42,183 nt of DNA from Candidatus Competibacteraceae bacterium (GTDB taxonomy: Bacteria > Pseudomonadota > Gammaproteobacteria > Competibacterales > Competibacteraceae): positions 1 to 42,183 of the forward strand of contig RXIX01000016.1 in the NCBI GenBank assembly GCA_003989075.1, in the 5' to 3' direction. Under the pieces are notes generated by a model. The model did no database searches. It was given only the letters and a program-made list of their open reading frames with translations, and was not told where the DNA came from. This document shows, piece after piece, positions 17,008-26,510 of the stretch (its first letter is position 1; each line of letters begins with the position of its first letter). Both the position numbers and the translations under genes were made by a program.

Positions 17008-19686
17008 ATGACCGATGAAACAAACTCGCTACCGCCGGGTTTCAGCCTGCACCGTTACCTGATTGAAGGGATCCTCGGTGCGGGTGGCTTTGGCATCACC
17101 TACCGGGCGATGCACGAGGCACTGGAGAACGAGGTCGCCATCAAGGAATACTTTCCTGCCGAATGGGCCTATCGCGATCACAACGGCATTACCGTCCGCG
17201 CCAACGCCCAGGGCCAGATTCCGGCGCGCAGCGGCGAGCCACCCTGCTACGACTGGGGCCTGCAGCGCTTCCTCGATGAAGCCAAGATCCTGGTGCAGAT
17301 CAACCACCCGGGCGTGGTGCGGGTGCGCGATTACTTCACGGCCAATGGCTCGGCCTACATCGTCATGGAGTTCGAGGAGGGCGAATCGCTGAGCACTTCG
17401 CTGCAGCGCGGCGGCATCCTGCCCGAACAGGAGCTGCGCCGCCTGCTCGACGATGTGCTGCCGGCACTGGAAGCGGTCCACGGCCAGGGCTATCTGCATC
17501 GCGACCTCAAGCCCAGTAATCTTTACGTGCGCAACCGTGACGGTCACGTCATGCTGATTGACTTCGGCGCCGCCCGTCAGGCGCTCGGCCGGCGCACCCG
17601 CAGCGTCACCAGCGTAGTCACGCCCGGCTATTCACCGATCGAACAGTACGTCACGGTCAGCGAGGACTACGGTCCCTGGACCGACATCTACGCCCTCGGC
17701 GCGGTGCTGTATCGCTGCATTACCGGCGCGCCGCCGGTGGAAGCGCCGGGCCGGGTGCTCAAGGATCCGGTGCAGCCGGCGATCGAGGCCGGTGCCGGAC
17801 TGTACTCGCGCGACCTGCTGCAGATGGTGGATCGCGCCCTGGCTGTGCGCCCCGAGGAACGCTTCCAGAGCGTCGCCGAGATGCGCACCGCGCTGCGCGA
17901 AGCCGAACGCTCGCCGCAGCAAGTCGACTTTTCCCAGGTACCGCCGATCGCCCCGGAAATTCTCGATCTGCTACCGCGCGATGAAGCACCACCGCTGCAA
18001 TTCACCCCCATTTCGCAGCCCTCCGAACCAGCCCAGCGCGACGCCTGGGACAACAGCAGTCGCATTCGTCTGGAACGGCGCTCAATGCCCTCGCGCCAGC
18101 AGGCCACACCGGCGGAATCGCGTTCGACACCTTCGCATCGAGCCGGTGGCCCCAGGGCAGTGACAGCCGCAGAATTGCAACCAGCCTTCGATGAACCACC
18201 GCCGCCGCGCAAAAGCGAGTCCGACTCCCTGCCACTGCTGGACAACATCTGGGAACACCTCGACGAACTGTCGCAGCTGACGGCACCCGATACCGAAGCC
18301 GAGGCCAGGGATCAGGTCGAAGCCGGACCCGCGCCCCCCGCGTCTCTGCAACAGCCGCCCCACCCCACGGCAACGGACAGCGATTCGGCAGCACGGCTGC
18401 TCAAGCGCACACCGCAGTCAGCGGTCGAGCACCTGCGCAAACTCTCCACAGCCCGCAATATCGACGAACCGGCCGATCGTCCCTCGGCACGCGGGAACGC
18501 TGAGGCACGCAGCACCGCGCTGACCGGATCGGACATCGCGATCATCGCCGAAATCCCCATCACACCACCCGTTCGCCCGCCCATCAACTGGCGCCGCATC
18601 CTGCTGACGGTCTTCGTGGTCTGCGGGCTGTCCGGCACCGGACTGCTCGGCCATGAGTACTACAATGCGCTCCAGGATCAGCAGCAGCGCCAGCAAAGCG
18701 CCCTGCACCAGCAGGAACAGGAAGCGGAAGCACTACGGGCTCAGCAGGAAGCCGAGCGGATCAACGCCGAAATCAACCGCAATATCGAACAGGCCCGCAG
18801 CGCGATCAACAGCCGGGAATGGGCCCGCGCCAGCGTGTATCTGGAACGGGCCGCCGCACTCGGTCCCAGCCATCCGGCGGTTGCGGCTCTGCGCGAGCAG
18901 CTCAAGGCCATTCAGCACCCCGGCGAACAACGCAGCCGTACCGAAAAGACCACCGGTATGCGCCTGCAGTGGATCGAGGGAGGCTGTTTTGACATGGGCA
19001 GCCCAGCCAGCGAACGTGATCGCGGCCAGGATGAGCGGCCCCATCAGGTCTGCGTCAAGGGCTTCTGGATCGGCCAGAACGAAATCACCAACGGTCAATA
19101 CCGGCGCTTTCGGCCTGATCATGACAGCGGCACCACCCAGAACCGCTCCCTGAATGCCGACAACCAGCCGGCGGTCAACCTGAGCTGGAACGACGCGGCC
19201 GCCTTCACCGAATGGCTGTCCTGGGAAGCCGAGCGCGGCCAGCGCTTCCGCCTGCCGACCGAAGCGGAATGGGAATATGCCATCCGCGCCGGCACCACCA
19301 GCCGCTACTACTGGGGAGATGAGATCGATCCGCTGTACGCCAACTTCTCCGACCGCAACGACCCGACTGGCGCGTCAATCGGCAATCTCGACGATGGCCA
19401 GGCCGTCACCGCGCCGGTGGGCCGCTACCGGGCCAATGCCTGGAACCTGTATGACATGGCCGGCAACGTCTGGGAATGGACCTGCTCGGAATATGACAGC
19501 CGCTACAGCGGCCCGGAGCTGGCCTGCGTGGAGCGGCGCGGTGGCGAGGGTCAGCGGGTTGTGCGGGGCGGATCCTGGAATAACGGCCCCGGCGATCTGC
19601 GCTCGGCGCGGCGCCTGGCTCGCGCACCCGGTCAGCGCGATGCGATGACCGGATTCCGGGTCGTTCTCGAAGAGCGCAGCGAGTAG
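17008..19686 (+). CDS. Membrane Ser/Thr kinase with C-terminal FGE/SUMF1-like domain
   Basis: This is an 892-aa protein. The N-terminal Hanks-type kinase (about residues 15-290) has the glycine loop G24-A-G26-G-F-G29, K46 in VAIKEYFP, HRDLKPSN (H164 to N171) and D185 of DFG, so it should be active. A Pro/Ser/Gln-rich linker (about 305-525), one membrane segment (about 530-550) and a Gln/Glu-rich coiled coil (about 552-600) follow. Residues 650-892 form a formylglycine-generating-enzyme-like domain (GGCFDMGSP, RLPTEAEWEYA, NVWEWTCSEY, VVRGGSWNN, TGFRVV), presumably periplasmic. The cysteine pair used by true FGE after RGGS is absent (RGGSWNNGPGDLR), so it is more likely a binding/sensor domain. 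It follows the PP2C gene by 63 bp. Confidence 0.93.
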   Translation: MTDETNSLPPGFSLHRYLIEGILGAGGFGITYRAMHEALENEVAIKEYFPAEWAYRDHNGITVRANAQGQIPARSGEPPCYDWGLQRFLDEAKILVQINHPGVVRVRDYFTANGSAYIVMEFEEGESLSTSLQRGGILPEQELRRLLDDVLPALEAVHGQGYLHRDLKPSNLYVRNRDGHVMLIDFGAARQALGRRTRSVTSVVTPGYSPIEQYVTVSEDYGPWTDIYALGAVLYRCITGAPPVEAPGRVLKDPVQPAIEAGAGLYSRDLLQMVDRALAVRPEERFQSVAEMRTALREAERSPQQVDFSQVPPIAPEILDLLPRDEAPPLQFTPISQPSEPAQRDAWDNSSRIRLERRSMPSRQQATPAESRSTPSHRAGGPRAVTAAELQPAFDEPPPPRKSESDSLPLLDNIWEHLDELSQLTAPDTEAEARDQVEAGPAPPASLQQPPHPTATDSDSAARLLKRTPQSAVEHLRKLSTARNIDEPADRPSARGNAEARSTALTGSDIAIIAEIPITPPVRPPINWRRILLTVFVVCGLSGTGLLGHEYYNALQDQQQRQQSALHQQEQEAEALRAQQEAERINAEINRNIEQARSAINSREWARASVYLERAAALGPSHPAVAALREQLKAIQHPGEQRSRTEKTTGMRLQWIEGGCFDMGSPASERDRGQDERPHQVCVKGFWIGQNEITNGQYRRFRPDHDSGTTQNRSLNADNQPAVNLSWNDAAAFTEWLSWEAERGQRFRLPTEAEWEYAIRAGTTSRYYWGDEIDPLYANFSDRNDPTGASIGNLDDGQAVTAPVGRYRANAWNLYDMAGNVWEWTCSEYDSRYSGPELACVERRGGEGQRVVRGGSWNNGPGDLRSARRLARAPGQRDAMTGFRVVLEERSE

Positions 19687-19695
19687 ACCGCCGGC

Positions 19696-20151
19696 TCAGG
19701 TGCCGCGGCGGCTGACCATGAAGACTGCGGTGCCTTCAACCACGACCTTGTCCTGGACGGTGCAGATCGTGCTCATGATCACCCGGCGCCGCTCGGTGTT
19801 GATCTCGGTAATGGTGCAGGTGGCGGTCACCGTGTCACCGATGCGCACCGGCGCCTTGAAGCGTAACTGCTGATCGACGTAGATGCAGCCCGGCCCCGGC
19901 AGGCGGGTGCCGGCAACGCAGGAGATCAGCCCGGCGCAGAACATGCCGTGGGCGATGCGGCTCTTGAACTGGGTCTGCGCGGCAAACACCTCGTTGCAGT
20001 GCACCGGGTTGTTGTCGCCGGTCAGCCCAGCGAACATGACCACGTCGGTCTCGGTGACGGTCTTGGCATGGGAGGCGCTCATGCCAACCTGGAGATCCTC
20101 CAGATAATAGCCGTGGATGCTGTCGTTATAGCCTTCGTGGTTGGAATACAT
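19696..20151 (-). CDS. MaoC-type (R)-specific enoyl-CoA hydratase
   Basis: This 151-aa hot-dog-fold protein hydrates enoyl-CoA to (R)-3-hydroxyacyl-CoA. The catalytic signature is clear: D46 and H51 in GLTGDNNPVHCNEVFA, then GMFCAGLISCVAGTRLPGPG. The start at 20151 follows GGAG at six bases; the longer frame reaching about 20484 lacks family similarity upstream. In PhaJ-type proteins this activity feeds beta-oxidation intermediates to PHA synthesis, which fits the phasin-like gene at 10 kb, though no PHA synthase lies in the window. It converges on the kinase gene (nine bases apart) and diverges from etfBA. Confidence 0.92.
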   Translation of the reverse strand: MYSNHEGYNDSIHGYYLEDLQVGMSASHAKTVTETDVVMFAGLTGDNNPVHCNEVFAAQTQFKSRIAHGMFCAGLISCVAGTRLPGPGCIYVDQQLRFKAPVRIGDTVTATCTITEINTERRRVIMSTICTVQDKVVVEGTAVFMVSRRGT

Positions 20152-20510
20152 GGACTTCTCCGGTCGTTGAGATATTCGATTGGGCGTCTGGATCGCCGAC
20201 GCGGCGCATAGCCTACACGAGCAGGCCAAGCAGTGGGAAATCCTGACCCGGCCCGCAGCCAAACCACCGGCGCAGCTTAGCCAATAAAGGCATTGCATCG
20301 CTGAAAGGGGACCAATACCATAGCGCAGCCAAGCTAAACGCGACGGATATACAGATCTCCCCCGGACGCTAGCGCCCTGGCCGTACACATTACAAACCTC
20401 CATGTCCGGGCATGGTTTTCTCCCTCCGATGCCGGGTTCTTCCTCCCGCGTCCGGCTATCCGTCTGCGTCGATTTCCGACACATTCAGTAATTCCAAGCG
20501 AAGGTGAACG
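20152..20510. other. 359-bp divergent intergenic region between maoC-like gene and etfB
   Basis: I see no convincing ORF, RNA gene or terminator here. A TATACA (20348-20353) could serve as a weak -10 toward etfB without a recognisable -35. AAGG four to five bases before ATG 20511 acts as the etfB ribosome-binding site. Confidence 0.5.
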
Positions 20511-21260
20511 ATGAAAATTCTAGTCGCCGTAAAACGGGTCGTGGACTACAACGTCAAGGTTCGGGCAAAGGCGGACGGCTCCGGCGTAGAAACCGCCAAC
20601 GTCAAGATGTCCATGAATCCGTTCGACGAAATCGCCGTTGAAGAGGCCGTCCGCCTGCAGGAAGCTGGCAAGGCCAAGGAAATCGTCGCCGTCTCGCTGG
20701 GTGTGGCAGCCTGTCAGGACACGATTCGCACTGCGCTGGCCATGGGCGCCGACCGCGGCATCCTGGTGGAAAGCGATGCCGAACTGCAGCCGCTGGCGGT
20801 GGCCAAACTGCTCAAGGCGGTGGTCGAGAAGGAAAAGCCCGATCTGGTGATCCTTGGCAAGCAGGCGATCGACGACGATGCCAACCAGACCGGCCAGATG
20901 CTGGCGGCGCTGCTGGGCTGGGCGCAGGGCACCTTCGCCTCCAAGGTCGAAGCCGGCGCCGGCGAACTGAGCATCACCCGTGAAATCGACGGCGGCCTGG
21001 AGACCCTGGCCCTGCAACTGCCGGCGGTGGTCACCAGCGACCTGCGCCTGAATGAACCGCGTTTCGTCAAGCTGCCCAACATCATGAAGGCCAAGAAAAA
21101 GCCTCTTGAGGTGCTCAAGCCGGCCGATCTGGGCGTTGACGTGACCCCGCGCCTGGTTACCCTCAAGGTGCAGGAACCGCCCAAGCGCCAGGCCGGTATC
21201 AAGGTCGGCAGCGTCGCCGAACTGGTCGCCAAGCTGCACAGCGAAGCCCACGTCCTCTAA
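20511..21260 (+). CDS. etfB: Electron transfer flavoprotein beta subunit
   Basis: This 249-aa protein is the AMP-binding subunit of the EtfAB heterodimer, which carries electrons from acyl-CoA dehydrogenases to ETF:quinone oxidoreductase. It starts [18 protein letters not shown], the standard N-terminus. The AMP-binding block [22 protein letters not shown] (split here at about residues 120-141) and the ETF-beta signature ending [13 protein letters not shown] are intact. It is followed 21 bp later by etfA and then an acyl-CoA dehydrogenase, one probable transcription unit for fatty acid oxidation. Confidence 0.98.
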   Translation: MKILVAVKRVVDYNVKVRAKADGSGVETANVKMSMNPFDEIAVEEAVRLQEAGKAKEIVAVSLGVAACQDTIRTALAMGADRGILVESDAELQPLAVAKLLKAVVEKEKPDLVILGKQAIDDDANQTGQMLAALLGWAQGTFASKVEAGAGELSITREIDGGLETLALQLPAVVTSDLRLNEPRFVKLPNIMKAKKKPLEVLKPADLGVDVTPRLVTLKVQEPPKRQAGIKVGSVAELVAKLHSEAHVL

Positions 21261-21281
21261 GCCCGCGGGAACCGAATTGCC

Positions 21282-22226
21282 ATGAGTATCCTGGTTATTG
21301 CCGAACACGATAACGCCACCCTCAAGGCGGCGACTCTGAACACCGTCACCGCCGCCAGCCAGATCGGCGGCGCCATCACCGTGCTGGTCGCCGGTCACGG
21401 CTGTGGCGCGGTCGCTGAAAGCGCCGCCCAGATTGCCGGTGTCACCAAGGTGCTGCTCGCCGACGCGCCGCAGTACGCCCACCAGCTCGCCGAGAACGTT
21501 GCCGCGCTGGTCGTCGGCCTGGCCGGCGGCTACAGCCACATCCTCGCCCCGGCCACCGCCACCGGCAAGAACACCCTGCCACGGGTTGCCGCGCTGCTCG
21601 ACGTGGCGCAACTGTCCGACGTAATCAAGGTGGAAAGCGCCGATACCTTTGTGCGGCCGATCTACGCCGGCAACGTGCTGGCCACGGTCCAGTCGCAGGA
21701 TGCGGTCAAAGTGATGACCGTGCGCGGCACCGCCTTCCCGGCCGCCGCAGCCAGCGGTGGCAGTGCCGCCATTGAAGCCGTCGCCGCCAGTGCTGATGCC
21801 GGCGTGTCGCGCTTTGTCAGCCAGCAGCTGACCAAGTCCGACCGGCCGGAATTGACCGCCGCGCGCATCATCGTGTCCGGCGGCCGTGGCATGGGCAATG
21901 GCGACAACTTCAAACTGCTGGAAGATGTCGCCGACAAGCTCGGTGCGGCGGTCGGTGCCTCGCGTGCCGCAGTCGATGCCGGCTTCGTGCCCAACGATTA
22001 CCAGGTTGGCCAGACCGGCAAGGTGGTCGCGCCGGAACTGTATATCGCCGTCGGCATCTCCGGCGCCATCCAGCATCTGGCCGGGATGAAGGACAGCAAA
22101 ATCATCGTCGCCATCAACAAGGACGAGGAAGCCCCGATCTTCCAGGTCGCCGATTATGGGCTGGTCGCTGATCTGTTCGCCGCCGTGCCTGAACTGTCCA
22201 AGGAGCTGGATAAGCTGAACGCATAA
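21282..22226 (+). CDS. etfA: Electron transfer flavoprotein alpha subunit
   Basis: This 314-aa partner of EtfB carries the FAD. The C-terminal FAD domain is clear: [15 protein letters not shown], then [41 protein letters not shown] and [21 protein letters not shown]. Domain order and length are normal for bacterial EtfA. It lies 21 bp after etfB. A short hairpin (22262-22282) separates it from the acyl-CoA dehydrogenase. The trio passes electrons from acyl-CoA oxidation to the quinone pool. Confidence 0.98.
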   Translation: MSILVIAEHDNATLKAATLNTVTAASQIGGAITVLVAGHGCGAVAESAAQIAGVTKVLLADAPQYAHQLAENVAALVVGLAGGYSHILAPATATGKNTLPRVAALLDVAQLSDVIKVESADTFVRPIYAGNVLATVQSQDAVKVMTVRGTAFPAAAASGGSAAIEAVAASADAGVSRFVSQQLTKSDRPELTAARIIVSGGRGMGNGDNFKLLEDVADKLGAAVGASRAAVDAGFVPNDYQVGQTGKVVAPELYIAVGISGAIQHLAGMKDSKIIVAINKDEEAPIFQVADYGLVADLFAAVPELSKELDKLNA

Positions 22227-22261
22227 AGGCTGCCAGCCATCCCTAAGCCAGCCCCACACCC

Positions 22262-22282
22262 GCGCCGCCGTCCAGGCGGCGC
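22262..22282 (+). repeat. 8-bp stem-loop between etfA and acyl-CoA dehydrogenase
   Basis: GCGCCGCC and GGCGGCGC are perfect arms around GTCCA, 35 bases after the etfA stop. There is no U-tract, so it is more likely an intra-operon stability element than a terminator. Confidence 0.6.
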
Positions 22283-22330
22283 ACCATTTAAAAACCCGCA
22301 TTGTCAAGACTGAATCCCAAGGAGGCGTCC

Positions 22331-24121
22331 ATGACCGCCTATTTCGCTCCGACCCGCGATATGCAGTTTGTCATCAACGAGCTGGCCAACCTGGATGCAG
22401 TGGCTGCCCTGCCCGCTTTCGCCGAACAGGACGTCGGCCCGGACCTGACCGAAGCCGTACTCGAAGAGGCTGCCAAGCTGGCCGCTGAAGTCCTGGCGCC
22501 GCTCAACAAATCCGGTGATACCCAGGGTGCCAGCATCGGCCCTGACGGCGTCATCCCTGCCGATGGCTTCACTGCCGCCTACCAGCAGTTTGTCGAAGGC
22601 GGCTGGAACGGCCTCGGCTGCTCGACCGAATACGGCGGCCAGGGTTTGCCGGAGCTGGTCAACATCGCCACCCAGGAGATGTGGAACGCCGCCAACATGT
22701 CCTTCGCGCTGTGCCCGATGCTGAACGGCGGCGCGATCGAGGCCATCCGCCATGCCGGCTCCCCTGAGCAGAAGGCGCTGTTCCTGCCCAAGATGGTCAG
22801 CGGTGAATGGACCGGCACCATGAACCTGACCGAGTCGCAGGCTGGCTCCGACCTGTCAGCGGTGCGCAGCCGCGCCGTGCCCGAGGGGGATCACTACCGG
22901 ATCTACGGCCAGAAGATCTTCATCACCTGGGGCGAGCACAACATGACCGAGAACACCATTCATCTGGTGCTCGCCCGGACGCCGGATGCCCCGGAAGGCG
23001 TCAAGGGCATCTCGCTGTTCATCGTGCCCAAGTTCATGGTCAACGCCGATGGTTCGCTCGGTGCGCGCAACGACGTGCACGCGGTCTCCATCGAGCACAA
23101 GCTTGGCATCCACGCCAGCCCGACCTGCGTGATGGCCTTTGGCGACCAGGAAGGCGCGATCGGTTATCTGGTGGGCGAGGAAAACAAGGGCCTGGCCTAC
23201 ATGTTCGTGATGATGAACGAGGCCCGCTTCAAGGTCGGCGTGCAGGGTCTGGCCATCGGCGAGCGCGCCTATCAGGCCGCCCGTGAATACGCCAAGGATC
23301 GGGTGCAGGGTCGTCCGGTCGGCACCAAGTCCGGTGACCGGGTTGCCATCATCCATCACCCCGACGTGCGACGGATGCTGATGACCATGAAGGCGCAGAA
23401 TGAGGCGATGCGCGCCCTGGCCTATGTGGTTGCCGCCCACCTCGATCAGGCCCGTCATCACCCCGACGCGGCGCAGCGCAAGATCCATCAGGCCCGGGTT
23501 GACCTGCTGATTCCGGTGGTCAAGGGCTGGTCGACCGAACTGGGCATCGAGATTGCCTCGCTGGGCGTGCAGGTCTATGGCGGCATGGGCTTCGTCGAGG
23601 AAACCGGCGCCTGTCAGCACCTGCGTGACTCGCGCATCACCACCATCTATGAAGGCACCACCGGCATTCAGGCCGCCGATCTGGCCGGGCGCAAGCTGAG
23701 CATGGACAAGGGTGCGACAATGCGGGCGCTGATTGCCGACATCACCGCCACCGCCGAGGATCTCGGCCAGGCAGTCGGTGACGACATGACGGCGATCCGT
23801 GACGGTCTGCGTGATGGCGTGCAGGCCCTGGCCATGGCCACCGACTGGATGCTGAGCTGCAGCGATCCACGCGCAACCATGGCCGTATCGGTCGATTACA
23901 TGATGCTGACCGGCTATGTCTGCGGCGGCTGGCAGATGGCGCGCGCCGCGCGGGTCGCCCAGACCCGTCTGGCCAGTGGTCAGGATCCGCTGTTCCACGA
24001 AGCCAAGCTGCTCACCGCCCGTTTCTATGCCGAGCACATTCTGCCCAAGGCCGGCGCCCTGCTGCGCTCGATCCAGAACGGCGGCACCTCGATCATGGCC
24101 CTGAGCGAGGAGCAGTTCTAG
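22331..24121 (+). CDS. Acyl-CoA dehydrogenase (large, C-terminal-extended type)
   Basis: This 596-aa FAD enzyme introduces the first double bond of beta-oxidation and passes electrons to EtfAB. It has an N-terminal extension before the core. The core has MNLTESQAGSDLSAVRS and FITWGEHN for FAD contact, the middle beta-barrel, RVQGRPVG and IYEGTTGIQAADL with the catalytic-base region. An extra C-terminal helical domain (about 460-596) ends EEQF. This layout matches the roughly 600-aa acyl-CoA dehydrogenases of the DmdC/FadE5 group rather than the 380-aa mitochondrial type. ATG 22331 follows AAGGAGGCGTCC, a strong site. Chain-length preference cannot be told. Confidence 0.96.
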   Translation: MTAYFAPTRDMQFVINELANLDAVAALPAFAEQDVGPDLTEAVLEEAAKLAAEVLAPLNKSGDTQGASIGPDGVIPADGFTAAYQQFVEGGWNGLGCSTEYGGQGLPELVNIATQEMWNAANMSFALCPMLNGGAIEAIRHAGSPEQKALFLPKMVSGEWTGTMNLTESQAGSDLSAVRSRAVPEGDHYRIYGQKIFITWGEHNMTENTIHLVLARTPDAPEGVKGISLFIVPKFMVNADGSLGARNDVHAVSIEHKLGIHASPTCVMAFGDQEGAIGYLVGEENKGLAYMFVMMNEARFKVGVQGLAIGERAYQAAREYAKDRVQGRPVGTKSGDRVAIIHHPDVRRMLMTMKAQNEAMRALAYVVAAHLDQARHHPDAAQRKIHQARVDLLIPVVKGWSTELGIEIASLGVQVYGGMGFVEETGACQHLRDSRITTIYEGTTGIQAADLAGRKLSMDKGATMRALIADITATAEDLGQAVGDDMTAIRDGLRDGVQALAMATDWMLSCSDPRATMAVSVDYMMLTGYVCGGWQMARAARVAQTRLASGQDPLFHEAKLLTARFYAEHILPKAGALLRSIQNGGTSIMALSEEQF

Positions 24122-24184
24122 GCAGTCCCTGCCCGCGGCCGGCGCTGCTGTCGTCGGCTGCGGGATTGCCCAGCGGAGAAGCTG

Positions 24185-25720
24185 TTGAACCACGGTCTCA
24201 TCCTACCGATCCTGCTGCCCTTTATCGCCGGCATTGCCCTGCTGCTGCTTGGCGAAACACCGTCGGTGCGGTGGCGTCTTGACCCACGCCGCCTGAGCCT
24301 GAGCAGTGTTGCTCTGCTGCTGCCCGTGGCCCTGCTGCTGCTGGCGCGCGCCAGCACCGGCACCTATGCCACCTATGCGCTCGGGCACTGGCCGGCGCCC
24401 TTTGGCATTCTCCTGGTGCTGGACCGCTGCAGTGCCCTGCTGCTGCTGCTGGTCGCACTGGTGGCGCTGGCGGCCCTTCTGCATGCCCTGGCCACCGGCA
24501 GCGATCGCCGGGGCCGCTGGTTTCATGCGCTGTTCCAGTTTCAACTCATGGGTCTGAATGGCGCCTTTCTTGCCGGCGATCTGTTCAACCTGTTCGTGTT
24601 CTTCGAAATCCTGCTCATCGCCTCCTATGGCCTGCTGCTGCACGGCGGCGGTGCGGCACGACTGCGCGCCGGTCTCCACTATGTGATTCTCAACCTGGCC
24701 GGCTCGGCACTATTCCTGATCGCCATTGCCACCCTGTACGGCACGACCGGAGCGCTGAACTTCGCCGATCTTGCGCAGCGCATCGCTACTGCACCCACGG
24801 AAACTGCAGGTCTATTACGCGCCGGCGCGCTGCTGCTGCTGGTGGTCTTCGGCCTCAAGGCGGCGATACTGCCGCTGTATTGCTGGCTACCGGCCGCCTA
24901 TGCCAGCAGCAGCGCGCCGGTTGCGGCGCTGTTCGCCCTGCTCACCAAGGTCGGCGTATATGCCATTCTGCGCATTACAACCCTGCTGTTCGGCAGCGAT
25001 GCCGGACCCGCCGCCCAGGTGCTGGCGCCCTGGCTGCTGCCGCTGGGACTGACGACGCTGCTGGCCGGCGCCCTGGGCATGCTGGCCAGCGCCGAACTGC
25101 GCCGCCTGCTCGCCTATGGCGTGATCGTCTCAATCGGCACCCTGCTGATCGGTCTGGGCCTGGACAGCAGTGCCGGTCTGGGCGCGGCCCTGGTTTACCT
25201 GGTGCATACCACGCTGATTGGCGCCGGCATGTTCCTGCTCGCCGACCTGATCGCTGCGCAGCGCGGCCACCTTGATCACCGGCCCGCTGCGCCACTGGTG
25301 CAGCCGGCGCTGCTCGGCGGCCTGTTTCTGGCCGGCGCGATCGCCATGGCCGGCCTGCCGCCGCTGAGCGGTTTCTTCGGCAAGCTGCTGCTGCTGCGCG
25401 CGGCCACTGATAGCGCCACCCTGCCCTGGATATGGGGCGGGATACTGGGCAGCGGACTGCTGGTGATCATTGCCCTGAGCCGCAGCGGCAGCGCCCTGTT
25501 CTGGCTTCCCGCCACTGCAGCCACCGTGAACACCGCGTCCGCGCCGATCCGCCAGTGGCTGCCTGCCGCTGCCCTGCTCGCTGCCGCGCCGCTGCTAATC
25601 CTGTTTGGCCAGCCACTGCTCGATTTCGCCACTGCCACCGCCCAGCAACTGCGCGAACCCGCCGGCTACATCCACGCGGTCCTGGGCGATCCGGCAGTCG
25701 CCACGGTGGTGCTGCCATGA
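24185..25720 (+). CDS. mrpD: Mrp-type cation/proton antiporter subunit D
   Basis: This 511-aa polytopic inner-membrane protein is related to complex I antiporter-like subunits (NuoN/M/L). It has about 14 hydrophobic segments. Family residues include the block LFNLFVFFEILLIASYGLLLHGG with a conserved Glu, VVFGLKAAILPLYCWLPAAYASS with a conserved Lys, LRRLLAYGVIVSIGT and MAGLPPLSGFFGKLLLL. The start is TTG 24185, with GGAG six bases upstream and the usual MNHGLILPILLP beginning. It is the first gene of mrpD-E-F-G; its TGA overlaps the mrpE ATG. It is expected to take part in Na+(K+)/H+ exchange. Subunits A, B and C are not here. Confidence 0.94.
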   Translation: MNHGLILPILLPFIAGIALLLLGETPSVRWRLDPRRLSLSSVALLLPVALLLLARASTGTYATYALGHWPAPFGILLVLDRCSALLLLLVALVALAALLHALATGSDRRGRWFHALFQFQLMGLNGAFLAGDLFNLFVFFEILLIASYGLLLHGGGAARLRAGLHYVILNLAGSALFLIAIATLYGTTGALNFADLAQRIATAPTETAGLLRAGALLLLVVFGLKAAILPLYCWLPAAYASSSAPVAALFALLTKVGVYAILRITTLLFGSDAGPAAQVLAPWLLPLGLTTLLAGALGMLASAELRRLLAYGVIVSIGTLLIGLGLDSSAGLGAALVYLVHTTLIGAGMFLLADLIAAQRGHLDHRPAAPLVQPALLGGLFLAGAIAMAGLPPLSGFFGKLLLLRAATDSATLPWIWGGILGSGLLVIIALSRSGSALFWLPATAATVNTASAPIRQWLPAAALLAAAPLLILFGQPLLDFATATAQQLREPAGYIHAVLGDPAVATVVLP

Positions 25721-26226
25721 GCACGTTCATCGCCAGATGGCTGCCGCGTCCTGGACTCAGCCTCCTGCTGCTTGCGACCTGGCTGCTGCTGCACAATAGC
25801 GTAGCGCCCGGGCAGTGGCTGCTCGGCGGGGTGCTGGCACTGCTCCTGCCGTGGCTGCTGGAACGACTGTGGCCGGAAACACCGCGCCCGCGTCGTCTGG
25901 AACTGCTGCCGCTGTACCTGGGCCGTCTGCTCTGGGATATCGTGATCTCCAATCTGAGCGTAGCCCGGCTGATTCTGAGCCGGTCGCCGGCAACAACACT
26001 GCGTCCGGCGTTTATCAGCCTGCCGCTGGCGCTGCGCGACGAACGGGCCATTGCCATTCTGGCCGCCACCATCACCCTGACGCCCGGCACCGTAGCGGTC
26101 GAGCTGAGCATCGACCGCCGCGAACTGCTGATTCATTGCCTGGATCTGGACGACGCCACCACGCTGATCGCCAGCCTGCGGCAACGCTACGAGGCCCTGC
26201 TGCTGGAGATGTTCCCGCCATGCTGA
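25717..26226 (+). CDS. mrpE: Mrp-type antiporter subunit E
   Basis: This 169-aa membrane protein has two to three N-terminal hydrophobic segments (about residues 14-60) followed by the MrpE family region: YLGRLLWDIVISNLSVARLIL, then AILAATITLTPGTVAVELS. It starts at ATG 25717, overlapping the mrpD stop by four bases (ATGA), and its end overlaps the mrpF start. Such coupling indicates a fixed complex. It is an accessory subunit of the multisubunit cation/proton antiporter. Confidence 0.93.
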   Translation: MSTFIARWLPRPGLSLLLLATWLLLHNSVAPGQWLLGGVLALLLPWLLERLWPETPRPRRLELLPLYLGRLLWDIVISNLSVARLILSRSPATTLRPAFISLPLALRDERAIAILAATITLTPGTVAVELSIDRRELLIHCLDLDDATTLIASLRQRYEALLLEMFPPC

Positions 26227-26510
26227 GCATTGCCCTGTCAATCGCCTTCACGCTGCTCGGCGTAGCGCTGCTGCTGACCGGCTGGCGCCTGCTGCGCGGC
26301 CCGAGCCTGCCGGACCGCATTCTTGCCCTCGACACGCTGTACATCAATGCCGTGGCCCTGCTGGTGCTGCTCGGGATTGCCTTCGACAGTCCCCTGTATT
26401 TTGAAGCGGCGCTGCTGATCGCCCTGCTCGGTTTCATCGCCACCGTGGCGCTGTGCCGCTTTGTCCGCGATGGCCGTCTATTCGATGTGGAGCGCGCCGA
26501 TGCTGACTGA
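26220..26510 (+). CDS. mrpF: Mrp-type antiporter subunit F
   Basis: This 96-aa protein has three membrane helices. The MrpF signature is visible: WRLLRGPSLPDRILALDTLYINAVALLVL (split across about residues 22-50), with the conserved PDR and Asp. It is overlapped by mrpE upstream (ATG 26220 inside the mrpE end) and overlaps mrpG downstream. It is an accessory subunit of the same antiporter complex. Confidence 0.93.
   Translation: MLSIALSIAFTLLGVALLLTGWRLLRGPSLPDRILALDTLYINAVALLVLLGIAFDSPLYFEAALLIALLGFIATVALCRFVRDGRLFDVERADAD

Noticed and set aside
18955..19686. True formylglycine-generating (sulfatase-activating) enzyme
   Set aside because: The cysteines needed after RGGS are absent, and no sulfatase gene is nearby. 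It is treated as an FGE-like binding domain.
20520..22307. 595-codon open frame on the minus strand
   Set aside because: It lies fully opposite etfB and etfA, whose proteins are highly conserved. His/Gly/Gln-rich low-complexity content is the usual antisense pattern of GC-rich genes.
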